19,132 nucleotides of DNA from Pseudomonadota bacterium (GCA_023436825.1 JAEZHS010000265.1:1-19132), one strand, 5' to 3'. Positions 1 to 7,181 are shown, numbered from the stretch's first letter. Numbers and translations are program-made. The notes: generated by a model not told the origin, from the letters alone.

Positions 1-1
1 C

Positions 2-15
2 CTCATGATCATGAG
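2..15. repeat. 14-bp perfect palindrome
   Basis: CTCATGATCATGAG reads the same on both strands. It lies at the window edge, downstream of the EthD gene. A related half-site (CATGAGCG) recurs at 51-58. It could be an operator for a gene to the left of the window or part of 3' hairpin structure. No gene in this window explains it, so the role is open. Confidence 0.4.
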
Positions 16-55
16 CGCGCGAGGACGCGCGCGGTCCGGAAGAGCATGAACATGA

Positions 56-72
56 GCGGGCCGGAGGCCCGC
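56..72 (-). terminator. GC-rich stem-loop downstream of the EthD gene
   Basis: A 7-bp perfect stem (GCGGGCC / GGCCCGC) with a 3-base loop starts 8 bases past the stop codon of the minus-strand EthD gene. No T-run follows on the minus strand, so it is at best a weak or Rho-assisted terminator or an RNA-stabilising hairpin. Confidence 0.3.
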
Positions 73-80
73 GCTCCCAT

Positions 81-413
81 TCAACCGATCACCGTCTTCT
101 CGTCGATTACGTAGCTCCTGATCCGGCCGATGAACTTCGCGCCGTCGGCGTGCAGCGCCTTCATCTCCGGTGTCTTCGCTGCCGCCTCGAGCGCGGCCTG
201 GTCGTCGAACCACAGCTCGGCGATGCCGTCGATGGCGACGTCGGTGGCGGGAATATCGGCGCGCGTGCGCTCGCCCTTGATGTGGTTCTGCACGTAGCGC
301 CGCAGGCCCGGCACGGCGTGGGCGAGCGGCGCGTGCACCTCGATCCAGTGCTTCATGAACTGCTCGTGGGTCCAGCCGTCCTTGCGGGTGAGTAGGCCGA
401 TGGTCTTGATCAT
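81..413 (-). CDS. EthD-domain protein
   Basis: The 110-residue product has the usual length and pattern of the EthD family, small alpha+beta barrel proteins (dimeric in the family) often found beside catabolic oxidoreductases. Near the N terminus it has the family-type segment KDGWTHEQFMKHWIEVHAPL, where the HW...HAP pattern is the most diagnostic part. It is followed by a GLRRYVQNHI strand and a FDDQAALEAAAKTPEM helix. The ATG at 413 has a GGAAGG-like ribosome binding site about 11 bases upstream. No signal peptide or membrane segment is seen, so it is cytoplasmic. The gene is divergent from the broken hydrolase gene with only 36 bp between starts, so the two may share control. The family is recognised with good confidence. 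The substrate is unknown, and EthD proteins often lack a demonstrated activity of their own. Confidence 0.85.
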   Translation of the reverse strand: MIKTIGLLTRKDGWTHEQFMKHWIEVHAPLAHAVPGLRRYVQNHIKGERTRADIPATDVAIDGIAELWFDDQAALEAAAKTPEMKALHADGAKFIGRIRSYVIDEKTVIG

Positions 414-449
414 GGTGGGGGGTGCCTTCCGTTTCGGCTAGTATGTGTC

Positions 450-1242
450 ATGCACCGTCTCCTTGCGATTGCATTCCTCGTGCTGTTCTGCGGCAGCGCA
501 GCGGCCCAGACCGTGCGCTTCCCCAGTGTCGCCGTCGGCAACAGCGCCGCCGGTCCCGAGATCTCCGGCTGGATGTACAAGCCCTCGGGCGCCCGGCCCG
601 TTCCCGGGGATCGTGCTCGCCCACACCTGCGCCGGCGTCAGCCAGCATACCGACAGCTGGGGCAAGCTTCTGGCGAGCTGGGGCTACGTCGTCGTCGCCC
701 CCGATTCGTTTGGACCGCGCGGCGAGAAGTCGGTGTGCGGCCGCGGCAACGTGGTGAACGGCAACATGCGCGTGGCCGATGTGGCCGGTGCGATCGATTT
801 TCTCAATGCGCAGCCGTTCGTGCGCAGGGGCGACATCGGCTTGATCGGGCACAGCCACGGCGGATGGACGACCGTGCGAGCGGTGCAAAGGAGCTACGAC
901 CTCGCCGCCCGCGGACTCAAGGCCGCCGTTGCCTATTACCCGTCCTGCGCGCAACGCTTCGACCGCGACGTCGCTCTGCCGCTTCTGATCCTGATCGGCG
1001 ACAAGGACGACTGGACCCCCGCCGACGACTGCCGCAAGCTGCAGGTCGGCTTCACGCGACCCGACCTGGTCGAGGCCGTCTACTATCCCAACGCCTATCA
1101 CAGCTTCGACAGCAAGGCGGCCGACCGCACGATCACCGTGGCCAACGGAAAGAGCCATCGTCTCGCCTACGATGCCGTTGCCGGGCCCGACGCCGAGGCG
1201 CGGACGAGAGCGTTCTTCGCGAAGTATCTCGGCCGGCCGTGA
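450..1242 (+). pseudogene. Secreted dienelactone hydrolase-family protein, frameshifted
   Basis: The 5' part (from ATG 450) encodes a signal peptide, MHRLLAIAFLVLFCGSAAAQ, then a mature start ending in GARPVPG. At the GGGG run 606-609 the coding sense moves to another frame. Removing one G joins PVPG to IVLAHTCAGVSQHTDSWGKL and gives one continuous alpha/beta hydrolase of about 263 residues, close to family length. The triad is visible: the nucleophile elbow GHSHGG (as HSHGGW), the acid in LIGDKDDWTP and the histidine in YPNAYHSFD. HTCAG after the first strand is typical of periplasmic dienelactone-hydrolase-like proteins. Either the organism carries an inactivated gene or the run was miscalled; the sequence downstream shows no other damage, which favours a recent event or an assembly error. 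Confidence 0.8.
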
Positions 1243-1281
1243 GACGGGCATCGTCAACGTCGGCCGGCTTCCGACAACGGC

Positions 1282-1500
1282 TCAAGGCCGGGTTTCGTGA
1301 GTATCTACCAGGACGCGCTCGCCATTGCGCAAGGTGATGCGGCGCTTGGGATGCTCCTCGCGGGAAGCTCGAAAGATCGCCTGGGCAAGCTGCACGCTTG
1401 CTGCCCGCGCCAGCACGCGCTCGACGCCGTTGCCGCGCCACAACTCGATACGATAGGGCAGGTCCTCCACCGCCTGCGAACGGGGATCATCGACCGGCAT
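1282..1500 (-). CDS. Small conserved hypothetical protein, paralog 1
   Basis: The product is 72 residues with no signal peptide and no cysteine. Its core has DLPYRIELW, then VERVLARAAS, then EEHPKRRITLRNGERVL. This matches the order and spacing of the neighbouring protein at 1548-1868 (ELPYKVELW, VEQVLAVTA, REYPERYVTLRHKN), so the two are tandem paralogs. The predicted layout is beta-strand, helix, beta-strand, which would suit a small alpha/beta domain. The ATG at 1500 has no clear ribosome binding site, so translation may depend on the upstream paralog. I do not recognise a named function. Confidence 0.65.
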   Translation of the reverse strand: MPVDDPRSQAVEDLPYRIELWRGNGVERVLARAASVQLAQAIFRASREEHPKRRITLRNGERVLVDTHETRP

Positions 1501-1547
1501 TGTCGCACCACAATAGGAAGCGGTCGGTCATCGTCTTCAAGCAACCA

Positions 1548-1868
1548 TCAGTGCTGTGGTCCATTCCATCGCGAGACGATGCTGTTCTTGTGCCGGAGCG
1601 TCACGTACCGCTCGGGGTACTCGCGCGTCGCGGCGTAGTAGGCGGCGTAGCCGATGCTGCCGTTGGCGGTGACGGCCAGCACCTGTTCCACGCTGCTGCG
1701 CGCTTTGTCCCACAGCTCGACCTTGTATGGCAGTTCCTCATGCTCCGGCGCGTCGCGGTCGAAGCGTACCGGCTTCGGCGCACCGTCGTCGGATTCACCG
1801 GATGACAAGCGTAACGGCCGACGGTCCCGTACTGGCTGGTAAGACACAATAGCGAAAGAAGAAGACAT
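1548..1868 (-). CDS. Small conserved hypothetical protein, paralog 2
   Basis: The product is 106 residues: a variable, probably disordered N-terminal stretch of about 47 residues rich in R, S, D and P, then the same domain as the downstream paralog, from ELPYKVELW through VEQVLAVTA and YAATREYPERYVTLRH. The ATG at 1868 is preceded on the minus strand by GGGAG about 12 bases away. The gene is divergent from the hybrid histidine kinase, so the 95 bp between the two starts must hold both promoters. No catalytic motif is visible and no function is assigned. Confidence 0.65.
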   Translation of the reverse strand: MSSSFAIVSYQPVRDRRPLRLSSGESDDGAPKPVRFDRDAPEHEELPYKVELWDKARSSVEQVLAVTANGSIGYAAYYAATREYPERYVTLRHKNSIVSRWNGPQH

Positions 1869-1963
1869 GCGAATGCGTTGCTCCCATGGAGTTCAGTCGA
1901 TATGCTCAGCTACCGCTCTGGGCTGGGAAACGGCGCATTTGGCGCGAACTCGCAGGGACGAGC

Positions 1964-4336
1964 ATGACATCGGCGGCTGGCGGACTGCAACCCTTCTCCA
2001 GCAAACATCGCCTGGCCCTGCTGGTCGACGCGGTGACGGACTATGCAATCATCCTGCTCGATTCCGGCGGTCGCGTCACGACCTGGAATTCGGGGGCTGA
2101 GCGGGTTCAGGGCTATAGCGCCATCGAGATCATCGGCCGTCATTTTTCATGCTTTTTCACGCCCGAGGACCAGTCCGGAGGACTGCCCGAGACCCTTCTT
2201 GCCACGGCGGCGACCGATGGCCGCTTTGAGATGGAAGGTTGGCGTCTGCGCAAGGACGGCAGCCGCTTCTGGTGCAACGCCGTGGTCCATCGCGTGCAGG
2301 ACGAGCACGGCAACCTCGTCGGCTTCGCCGAGATAACGCGCGATATCACCGAGCGTATGGCCGCTCAGCAGGCGTTGATGGACGGTGAACGACGCTTCCG
2401 GATGCTGGTCGAGGGTGTAACCGACTATGCCATCTACATGCTCGATCCAAGCGGCGTGATCGTGAGTTGGAACCACGGCGCTGAGCGCATGAAGGGTTAC
2501 GCCGCTTCCGAGATCGTCGGTCAGCGATTCTCGCGAGTCTACACCCCCGAGGACCGGGCCAAAGGCTTGCCGGGCAGGGCGCTGGAGACGGCCGCGCGCG
2601 AGGGGCACTTCGAAGCCGAAGGTTGGCGTCTGCGCAAGGATGGCAGCCGGTTCTGGGCCTCGATCGTGCTCGATGCCATCCGCGATAACGAGGGCAAGCT
2701 TGAAGGCTTCGCCAAGATCACGCGCGACATCACCGAGCGCCGTGCCGCGCAGCAGGCGCTGCTGGACAGCGAGCGGCAATTTCGGTTGCTGGTCAACAAC
2801 GTCATCGACTACGCGCTTTATATGCTCGATCCCAACGGCATCGTGACGAGCTGGAACGCCGGTGCGCAGCGGATCAAGGGATATACCGCCAACGAGGCCA
2901 TCGGCCACCACTTTTCGCGCTTCTATACGGAGCGGGATCGCGCTGTCGGTTTGCCGCTGCGCGCGCTGCACACGGCTATGACGGAGGGCCGCTTCGAGGC
3001 GGAAGGCTGGCGAGTCCGCAGGGATGGCAGCTTGTTCTGGGCCAGTGTCGTGATTGATCCCGTACGCGACGAAGAGGGCCGTCTCATCGGCTTCGCCAAG
3101 GTCACCCGTGACATCACGGAGCGCCGCGATGCGCAGCTCGCGCTGCAGGAGGCCCAGGCGCAGCGTGCCCAGGCGCAGAAAATGGATGCGCTGGGCCAGC
3201 TCACGGGTGGCGTGGCGCATGACTTCAACAACCTCTTGACGATCGTGCTTGGCCAGGCGGAGCTCCTGAAGCGCCGCATCAAGGGTGACGCGGCGATGTC
3301 CAGGTCGGTGGACGCCATCGAGCTCGCCGCCCAGCGCGGGGCCACATTGACACGTCAGCTCCTGACATTCGCGCGGCGCCAGTCGGTGAACCCCACGACG
3401 GTCGTGCTCCGCCAGCATATCGACGGTTTCGGCATCATGCTGAAGAGCTCGATCGGCTCGTCGGTCAATCTGGTGAGCGAAGTGGCGACCGATTGCTGGC
3501 CAGTCAGTGTCGATCCGGGAGAATTGGAGCTGGCGCTGGTCAATCTGGCGCTGAATGCGCGTGATGCCATGCCGGAGGGCGGCACCCTCGTGGTGCGGGC
3601 GGGAAATGTCGTCCTCGCCCCCGCCGATACGCCCGCCGGAATCGAGGGCCAGTTCGTGGCGCTCAGCGTCTCGGATACCGGTACCGGCATCGCGCCTGAT
3701 CTCTTGCCCAACGTGTTCGAGCCGTTCTTCACCACCAAGGACGTCGGCAAGGGCAGCGGGCTTGGCCTGTCGCAGGTCCACGGCTTCGTCCACCAGTCAG
3801 GCGGGACGGTGACTCTGGCGAGCGAGCTTGGCCGGGGTACGACCGTCACCCTCTATCTGCCGCGCGGTCTCGAGCAGCCGGCGGCGACCGAGACGACGGC
3901 CGAACCGGAAAAGAGTGCCGGTCAGAAGGTGCTGCTGGTCGAGGACAATCCCGAGGTCGCCGAGGTGAGCCGGTTGATGCTGGAGCAGCTCGGCTACGCG
4001 GTGCGCCACGTGCGTGACGGCTCGGCCGCGCTGGCGGCAGTCGACGCAGGCCCGCTCGACCTCGTGGTCAGTGACATCGTCATGGCGGGCGGAATTGATG
4101 GTCTGGCGCTTGCCAGGGCTGTGCGCGAGCGCAAGCCCGACCTGCCGATCCTGCTGGTGACCGGCTATAGCGAGGCGGCGGCGCGGGCGGCAGGGGAATT
4201 CACCGTACTGCGTAAGCCCTTCATGCTGGCCGAACTCAGCCGCGCCACTGCGCGGATGATCGCCGACGCCGGTCGGCCGAACGGCGACAATGTCGTGCGA
4301 CTGCGCGATATGCGCCCCACACCCGGCCGCGGCTGA
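1964..4336 (+). CDS. Cytoplasmic triple-PAS hybrid sensor histidine kinase
   Basis: The 790-residue product has no membrane segments. In order it has three PAS/PAC units (about residues 20-147, 148-275 and 276-400), each ending in a GFA[EK][IV]TRDITER signature; a HisKA dimerisation/phosphoacceptor helix with GGVAHDFNNLL (His 419); an HATPase domain with N box NLALNARDAMPEGG, G1 DTGTGIAP, F box FEPFFTTK and G2 GKGSGLGL; and a C-terminal receiver domain with LLVEDN, phosphoacceptor VVSDIVM (Asp 704), the VTGYSE switch and LRKPF. It should phosphorylate itself and pass the phosphate to its own receiver. The output partner is not encoded nearby. The ATG at 1964 was chosen because AGGGA lies 5 bases upstream and it leaves room for divergent promoters. 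An in-frame ATG at 1886 would add 26 residues but lacks a ribosome binding site. The signal sensed by the PAS units is unknown. Confidence 0.93.
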   Translation: MTSAAGGLQPFSSKHRLALLVDAVTDYAIILLDSGGRVTTWNSGAERVQGYSAIEIIGRHFSCFFTPEDQSGGLPETLLATAATDGRFEMEGWRLRKDGSRFWCNAVVHRVQDEHGNLVGFAEITRDITERMAAQQALMDGERRFRMLVEGVTDYAIYMLDPSGVIVSWNHGAERMKGYAASEIVGQRFSRVYTPEDRAKGLPGRALETAAREGHFEAEGWRLRKDGSRFWASIVLDAIRDNEGKLEGFAKITRDITERRAAQQALLDSERQFRLLVNNVIDYALYMLDPNGIVTSWNAGAQRIKGYTANEAIGHHFSRFYTERDRAVGLPLRALHTAMTEGRFEAEGWRVRRDGSLFWASVVIDPVRDEEGRLIGFAKVTRDITERRDAQLALQEAQAQRAQAQKMDALGQLTGGVAHDFNNLLTIVLGQAELLKRRIKGDAAMSRSVDAIELAAQRGATLTRQLLTFARRQSVNPTTVVLRQHIDGFGIMLKSSIGSSVNLVSEVATDCWPVSVDPGELELALVNLALNARDAMPEGGTLVVRAGNVVLAPADTPAGIEGQFVALSVSDTGTGIAPDLLPNVFEPFFTTKDVGKGSGLGLSQVHGFVHQSGGTVTLASELGRGTTVTLYLPRGLEQPAATETTAEPEKSAGQKVLLVEDNPEVAEVSRLMLEQLGYAVRHVRDGSAALAAVDAGPLDLVVSDIVMAGGIDGLALARAVRERKPDLPILLVTGYSEAAARAAGEFTVLRKPFMLAELSRATARMIADAGRPNGDNVVRLRDMRPTPGRG
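2021..3172 (+). repeat. Triplicated PAS unit in exact 384-bp register
   Basis: Corresponding codons of the three PAS domains are spaced exactly 384 bp apart: the Leu codon of the LLV/MLV/LLV motif lies at 2021, 2405 and 2789, and the GAAGG of the EGWR motif at 2234, 2618 and 3002. Units 1 and 2 still share long identical stretches such as GAAGGTTGGCGTCTGCGCAA. This points to in-frame duplication of a 128-codon module. Confidence 0.85.
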
Positions 4337-4360
4337 CACAGCGTTGCCTGGTGGATTCCG

Positions 4361-4675
4361 CTAGTGCACCGTGATCTTGGTCGTTTTGGCCAGTTCGCGC
4401 CATTGCGCCAGCTCCTGGCTGACCTGCGCGCCGAACTCCAGAGGCCCGTTGCCGACCGGCTCGAGGCCGTCCTTGTCGAAACGCACCAGGGTCTCGGGCC
4501 GGGCGACGAAGCGCTGGATGGCCGGCGCCAGCTTCTGGACCACCGTGCCGGGCGTCTTGGCCGGAACGAGGATGCCCATCCACAGATAGCCTTCGAAGCC
4601 CGGCAGCTGCTCGGTCACGGCCGGCACGTCGGGAAACTGCCTTAGCCGCCTGGCGCTGGTGACGGCGAGCAGGTT
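4361..4675 (-). pseudogene. 3' fragment of a Bug/TctC solute-binding protein gene
   Basis: The minus strand encodes about 104 residues matching the C-terminal third of tripartite tricarboxylate transporter binding proteins. LLAVTSARRLRQFPDVPAVT is the usual segment after the second hinge, followed by GFEGYLWMGILVPAKTP and the closing helix QVSQELAQWRELAKTTKI. The intact tctC product at 14630-15601 has the same order (ALAQTCATR, APDLPTMEESGFPDF, GIFAPAKTP). Upstream of about 4675 the homology stops at once: the next in-frame codons lead to a stop (TCA at 4685-4687 on the plus strand), with no start codon or signal peptide. The gene has lost its first two thirds, probably by deletion or rearrangement. 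It converges on the histidine kinase gene, whose stop lies 24 bases away. Confidence 0.8.
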
Positions 4676-4724
4676 GGTTCCATCTCATCCCATTCGCGCG
4701 CGCGGGCGATCGTGGTTTCACCGG

Positions 4725-4764
4725 GCATGATGGGTCCGGCTGATTCCAGCCGGACCCATCATGC
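4725..4764. repeat. Perfect 17-bp inverted repeat (hairpin)
   Basis: The arms GCATGATGGGTCCGGCT and AGCCGGACCCATCATGC are exact reverse complements with a 6-base loop. No T-run follows on either side, so it is not a classic terminator. It sits next to the breakpoint of the truncated tctC fragment, between that fragment and the coiled-coil gene. It could be a remnant end of a mobile element, a protein-binding palindrome or an RNA hairpin. Confidence 0.7.
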
Positions 4765-4954
4765 GCCGCTGCCGGCTTGGCTGAGGGACGTGCGCGCTTC
4801 GGCAGTACCTTATCGGATGTAAATCCCAGACGGGGTGTTTGTTTTTGTCTATTGGGCACCCGTCGCACCAGAAAGAACAATCAAACCCGATCACCATTCG
4901 CGCCTTTATCGACGACATACTTTGCCAGGCCCCTTTCATGTGTTGCACTATCGC

Positions 4955-6487
4955 CTAACACAGCACGCTCAATCGATGCTTCGCCTCATGAACGCCGGCG
5001 GCAACAGCCTTGGCATAGAGTTCCCGTGCCTTTGTGACATTGCCGCGCCTGCCGGAGATTCCCCATGCCGACAAGGTCGCCCGATCGTAAGTCTCCGCCA
5101 GCAAGAACAGCGCCAGCGCGCTCCCGCTCTCGGCGGCGCGCTCGAGCACGCCCCGCGCCGCGATGATGTTGCCCTCGTCGAGCAGCAGGCGAGCTTGTGC
5201 CATAAGGCGCGTCGCTTCCCGATTGCCGGGCGCTTCCGGCGCCATTGGCATCGAGGCAGGACTATCCGACGGGCTCACCGTCACGGTGCGGCCACGGTCC
5301 AGCGCGTCTTCCGCGGCCGCCAGCTGCTGCTCGAGCTCCTGGCTACGGACACGTTCCTGCACCAGCAGCTTCTGGTCGTCCTCGCGGCTCGTCAGCTGCC
5401 GCTCGAGTTCCTGGCTGCGGACACGTTCCTGCACCAGCAGCTTCTGGTCGTCCTCGCGGGTCGCCAGCTGCCGCTCGAGTTCCTGGTTGCGGGCACGTTC
5501 CTGCGCCAGCAGCTTCTGGTCGTCCTCGCGGGCCGCCAGCTGCCGCTCGAGTTCCTGGTTGCGGGCACGTTCCTGCGCCAGCAGCTTCTGGTCGTCCGCG
5601 CGGGCCGCCAGCTGCCGCTCGAGTTCCTGGTTGCGGGCACGTTCTTGCGCCAGCAGCTTCTGGTCGTCCGCGCGGGTCGCCAGCTGCCGCTCGAGTTCCT
5701 GGTTGCGGGCACGTTCCCGCGCCAGCAGCTTCTGGTCGTCCGCGCGGGCCGCCAGCCGCCGCTCGAGTTCCTGGCTGCGGACACGTTCCTGCGCCAGCAG
5801 CTTCTGATCGTCCGCGCGGGTCGCCAACTGCTGCTCGAGTTCCTGGCTGCGGGCACGTTCCTGCGCCAACAGCTTCTGGTCGTCCGCGCGGGCCGCCAAC
5901 TGCTGCTGGAGTTCCTGGCTGCGGGCACGTTCCTGCGCCAGCAGCTTCTGGTCGTCCGCGCGGGCCGCCAGTTGCTGCTCGAGCGCCTGGCTATGGGCAC
6001 GTTCCTCGACCAGCAGCCTCTGCGCTTCATTTCGGCGAATCACCAGCTGTTGCTCGAGTTCTTGGCTGCGGGCGCGTTCCTCCGCCAAGTCGGCTTCAGC
6101 CCTCTCGGCGCGTTTTTTTAGCTTCCCTTCAGCTGCCTTGCGCGCCGCTTCCTCTGCCTGGAGACGGGCATCCTCGGCTGCCTGGCGATTGCCGGCGTCT
6201 TGCGCCGCAGCTAGAGCTTGAGCCTCAGCCACTTTGCGAGCCGCCTCGGCCCTGGCCTTTTCTTCGGCCGCGTGCCAAGCCTCTTCCCGGCGCGCTGCAG
6301 CCACGGCTGCAAGCTTCTCCTCGGCAGCTTTCCCCTCCAAGCGATCTCGACCTTCCAGCGCACGTCCCAATTCCTCGAGTTCGCGTTCGATCTCGCCCAC
6401 GCGACGACGTTCTTCCGCCCGTGCCGATTCGACCACCGGCGCCGGAAAACGAACTAGCCGCGGTTTCTCGTTCTGATCGTCAGCCAT
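4955..6487 (-). CDS. Coiled-coil protein with 24-residue repeats and Sel1/TPR-like tail
   Basis: The product is about 510 residues from ATG 6487 (starts MADDQNEKPRLVRF; a GGGG lies 4 bases upstream of the ATG as a weak ribosome binding site). A frame-open extension to 6559 exists but looks non-coding. Layout: an Ala/Glu/Arg-rich helix (about residues 20-140); nine near-identical 24-residue units of the type ERARNQELERQLA then ARADDQKLLAQ, flanked by degenerate units; a Ser/Pro-rich linker (SPSDSPASMPMAPEAPG); and a helical C-terminal domain with ARLLLDEGNIIAARGVLERA and ARELYAKAVAAGVHEAKHRL, which resembles Sel1/TPR repeats. There is no signal peptide or membrane segment. A structural or scaffold role is an inference. 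I do not recognise a named gene. Confidence 0.8.
   Translation of the reverse strand: MADDQNEKPRLVRFPAPVVESARAEERRRVGEIERELEELGRALEGRDRLEGKAAEEKLAAVAAARREEAWHAAEEKARAEAARKVAEAQALAAAQDAGNRQAAEDARLQAEEAARKAAEGKLKKRAERAEADLAEERARSQELEQQLVIRRNEAQRLLVEERAHSQALEQQLAARADDQKLLAQERARSQELQQQLAARADDQKLLAQERARSQELEQQLATRADDQKLLAQERVRSQELERRLAARADDQKLLARERARNQELERQLATRADDQKLLAQERARNQELERQLAARADDQKLLAQERARNQELERQLAAREDDQKLLAQERARNQELERQLATREDDQKLLVQERVRSQELERQLTSREDDQKLLVQERVRSQELEQQLAAAEDALDRGRTVTVSPSDSPASMPMAPEAPGNREATRLMAQARLLLDEGNIIAARGVLERAAESGSALALFLLAETYDRATLSAWGISGRRGNVTKARELYAKAVAAGVHEAKHRLSVLC
5321..5968 (-). repeat. Nine tandem 72-bp coding repeats
   Basis: The marker ACGTTCCTG (or a one- or two-base variant of it) recurs at 5351, 5423, 5495, 5567, 5639, 5711, 5783, 5855 and 5927, exactly every 72 bp, and CAGCTGC-type sequence marks the unit starts from 5321. 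Units differ by only a few bases. A more diverged unit of 75 bp follows at 5969-6043 and a partial one after it. The multiple of three keeps the 24-codon register, so copy number can change without breaking the protein. Confidence 0.93.
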
Positions 6488-6812
6488 CTGGCCCCGCTTG
6501 TTGGCAAATCGCGCAGAGGGGCATGTCGGTCGCCCCACAGAGGACATCTGAGGCGACATCGTGCCGATATAGGCCTATCTCCACCAAGCACAAGAGAGAA
6601 CTCTTCGAGGTGTTGCTCGGGACGCTGAGCTCGGCGGCTGCCAGTCGGCCGCCTGCCATTCGACCCGAAACGCCCGAACTGGCCGCTCGATGTCCTTGAG
6701 TGTGACTCACCCAGTGCACCGAGTTTGGCCTTAGGCCGGCCATCAACAGCTTCAGGCAAAGCACGCGATACAATGATCCCGCCGGTGGCGCTTCCGCGTC
6801 AAGGCGCGCGGC
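6488..6812. other. Gene-poor stretch between coiled-coil gene and TPR remnant
   Basis: No open frame here has protein-like content on either strand. It must hold the promoter of the minus-strand coiled-coil gene, but no clear -35/-10 pair was seen. The right part, joining the TPR remnant, probably contains decayed 5' sequence of that gene; a stop codon near 6773 interrupts the relevant frame. Confidence 0.4.
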
Positions 6813-7124
6813 AATGTTAACGCTGCTCTGCGTCACCCGTACAACGCCGATATCCAGAACCATCTCGGGTATGCGCGCCGCGGTTGCGGCGACTGGACTT
6901 GGCATTCGTCCACTACCGGCGGGGCACTGATGCTCAATCTGCGGCACCGGGGCGCCCGCGAGCATCTCGGCGAAGCCTACCTGATGGCCGGCGATCTCGC
7001 CCTGGCTGAAGCACAGCTTCAGCCCCTGAAGCGAATTCGCCTGATCCCTTGTGACGAACACGGGGATATGGAACGTGCGATCGCGATCTATCGGATTCGT
7101 ACGGGCATCGAGTCGACTGAGTGA
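6813..7124 (+). pseudogene. Remnant of a TPR-repeat protein gene
   Basis: The frame at 6813 reads NAALRHPYNADIQNHLGYARR, a TPR helix pair, then becomes nonsense. It recovers as MLNLRHRGAREHLGEAYLMA and AEAQLQPLKRIRLIPCDEHG up to the stop at 7124. In the middle, adding one C at about 6893 (GAC-TG to GAC-CTG) and dropping one G from the GGGG at 6921-6924 gives GDLDLAFVHYRRALMLNLRH, an unbroken TPR motif. The original was a small TPR protein whose C-terminal segment (LIPCDEH with a following AIAIY helix) resembles short exported alphaproteobacterial TPR proteins. The N-terminal part, including any signal peptide, is missing. It is dead or misassembled; the absent 5' end favours dead. Confidence 0.7.
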
Positions 7125-7181
7125 GGAAGAAGGGCTAGCGGACGTCTTTGCCGTTCGGCTAGTCAAAACCTCTGTGACGAG

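Noticed and set aside
1886..1963. Upstream ATG for the histidine kinase
   Set aside because: No ribosome binding site, it leaves only 17 bp to the divergent gene, and its 26 extra residues do not resemble a sensor domain. The start at 1964 has AGGGA 5 bases upstream.
2147..3793. 548-codon minus-strand frame inside the histidine kinase gene
   Set aside because: The plus strand encodes all kinase motifs in one frame; the antisense product is His/Arg/Asp-rich with no recognisable domain, as expected opposite GC-rich codons.
4676..4954. Possible tRNA or mobile-element end between the tctC fragment and the coiled-coil gene
   Set aside because: No cloverleaf, transposase frame or direct target repeat could be found; only the 17-bp inverted repeat is supported.
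5321..6080. CRISPR-like regular repeats
   Set aside because: Units are contiguous 72-bp repeats with no unique spacers and lie in a coding frame.
4835..6699. Long plus-strand open frames (such as 5245-6699 and 4835-6121) opposite the coiled-coil gene
   Set aside because: They are by-products of the 72-bp repeat: a repeat length divisible by three with no stop in one unit stays open in every copy. The products are low-complexity Arg/Pro/Ala or Ser/Arg runs with no family resemblance. The minus-strand reading gives a regular helical protein with a distinct C-terminal domain.
6480..7166. 228-codon minus-strand frame across the TPR remnant
   Set aside because: No protein-like pattern; the plus strand here has clear TPR homology.
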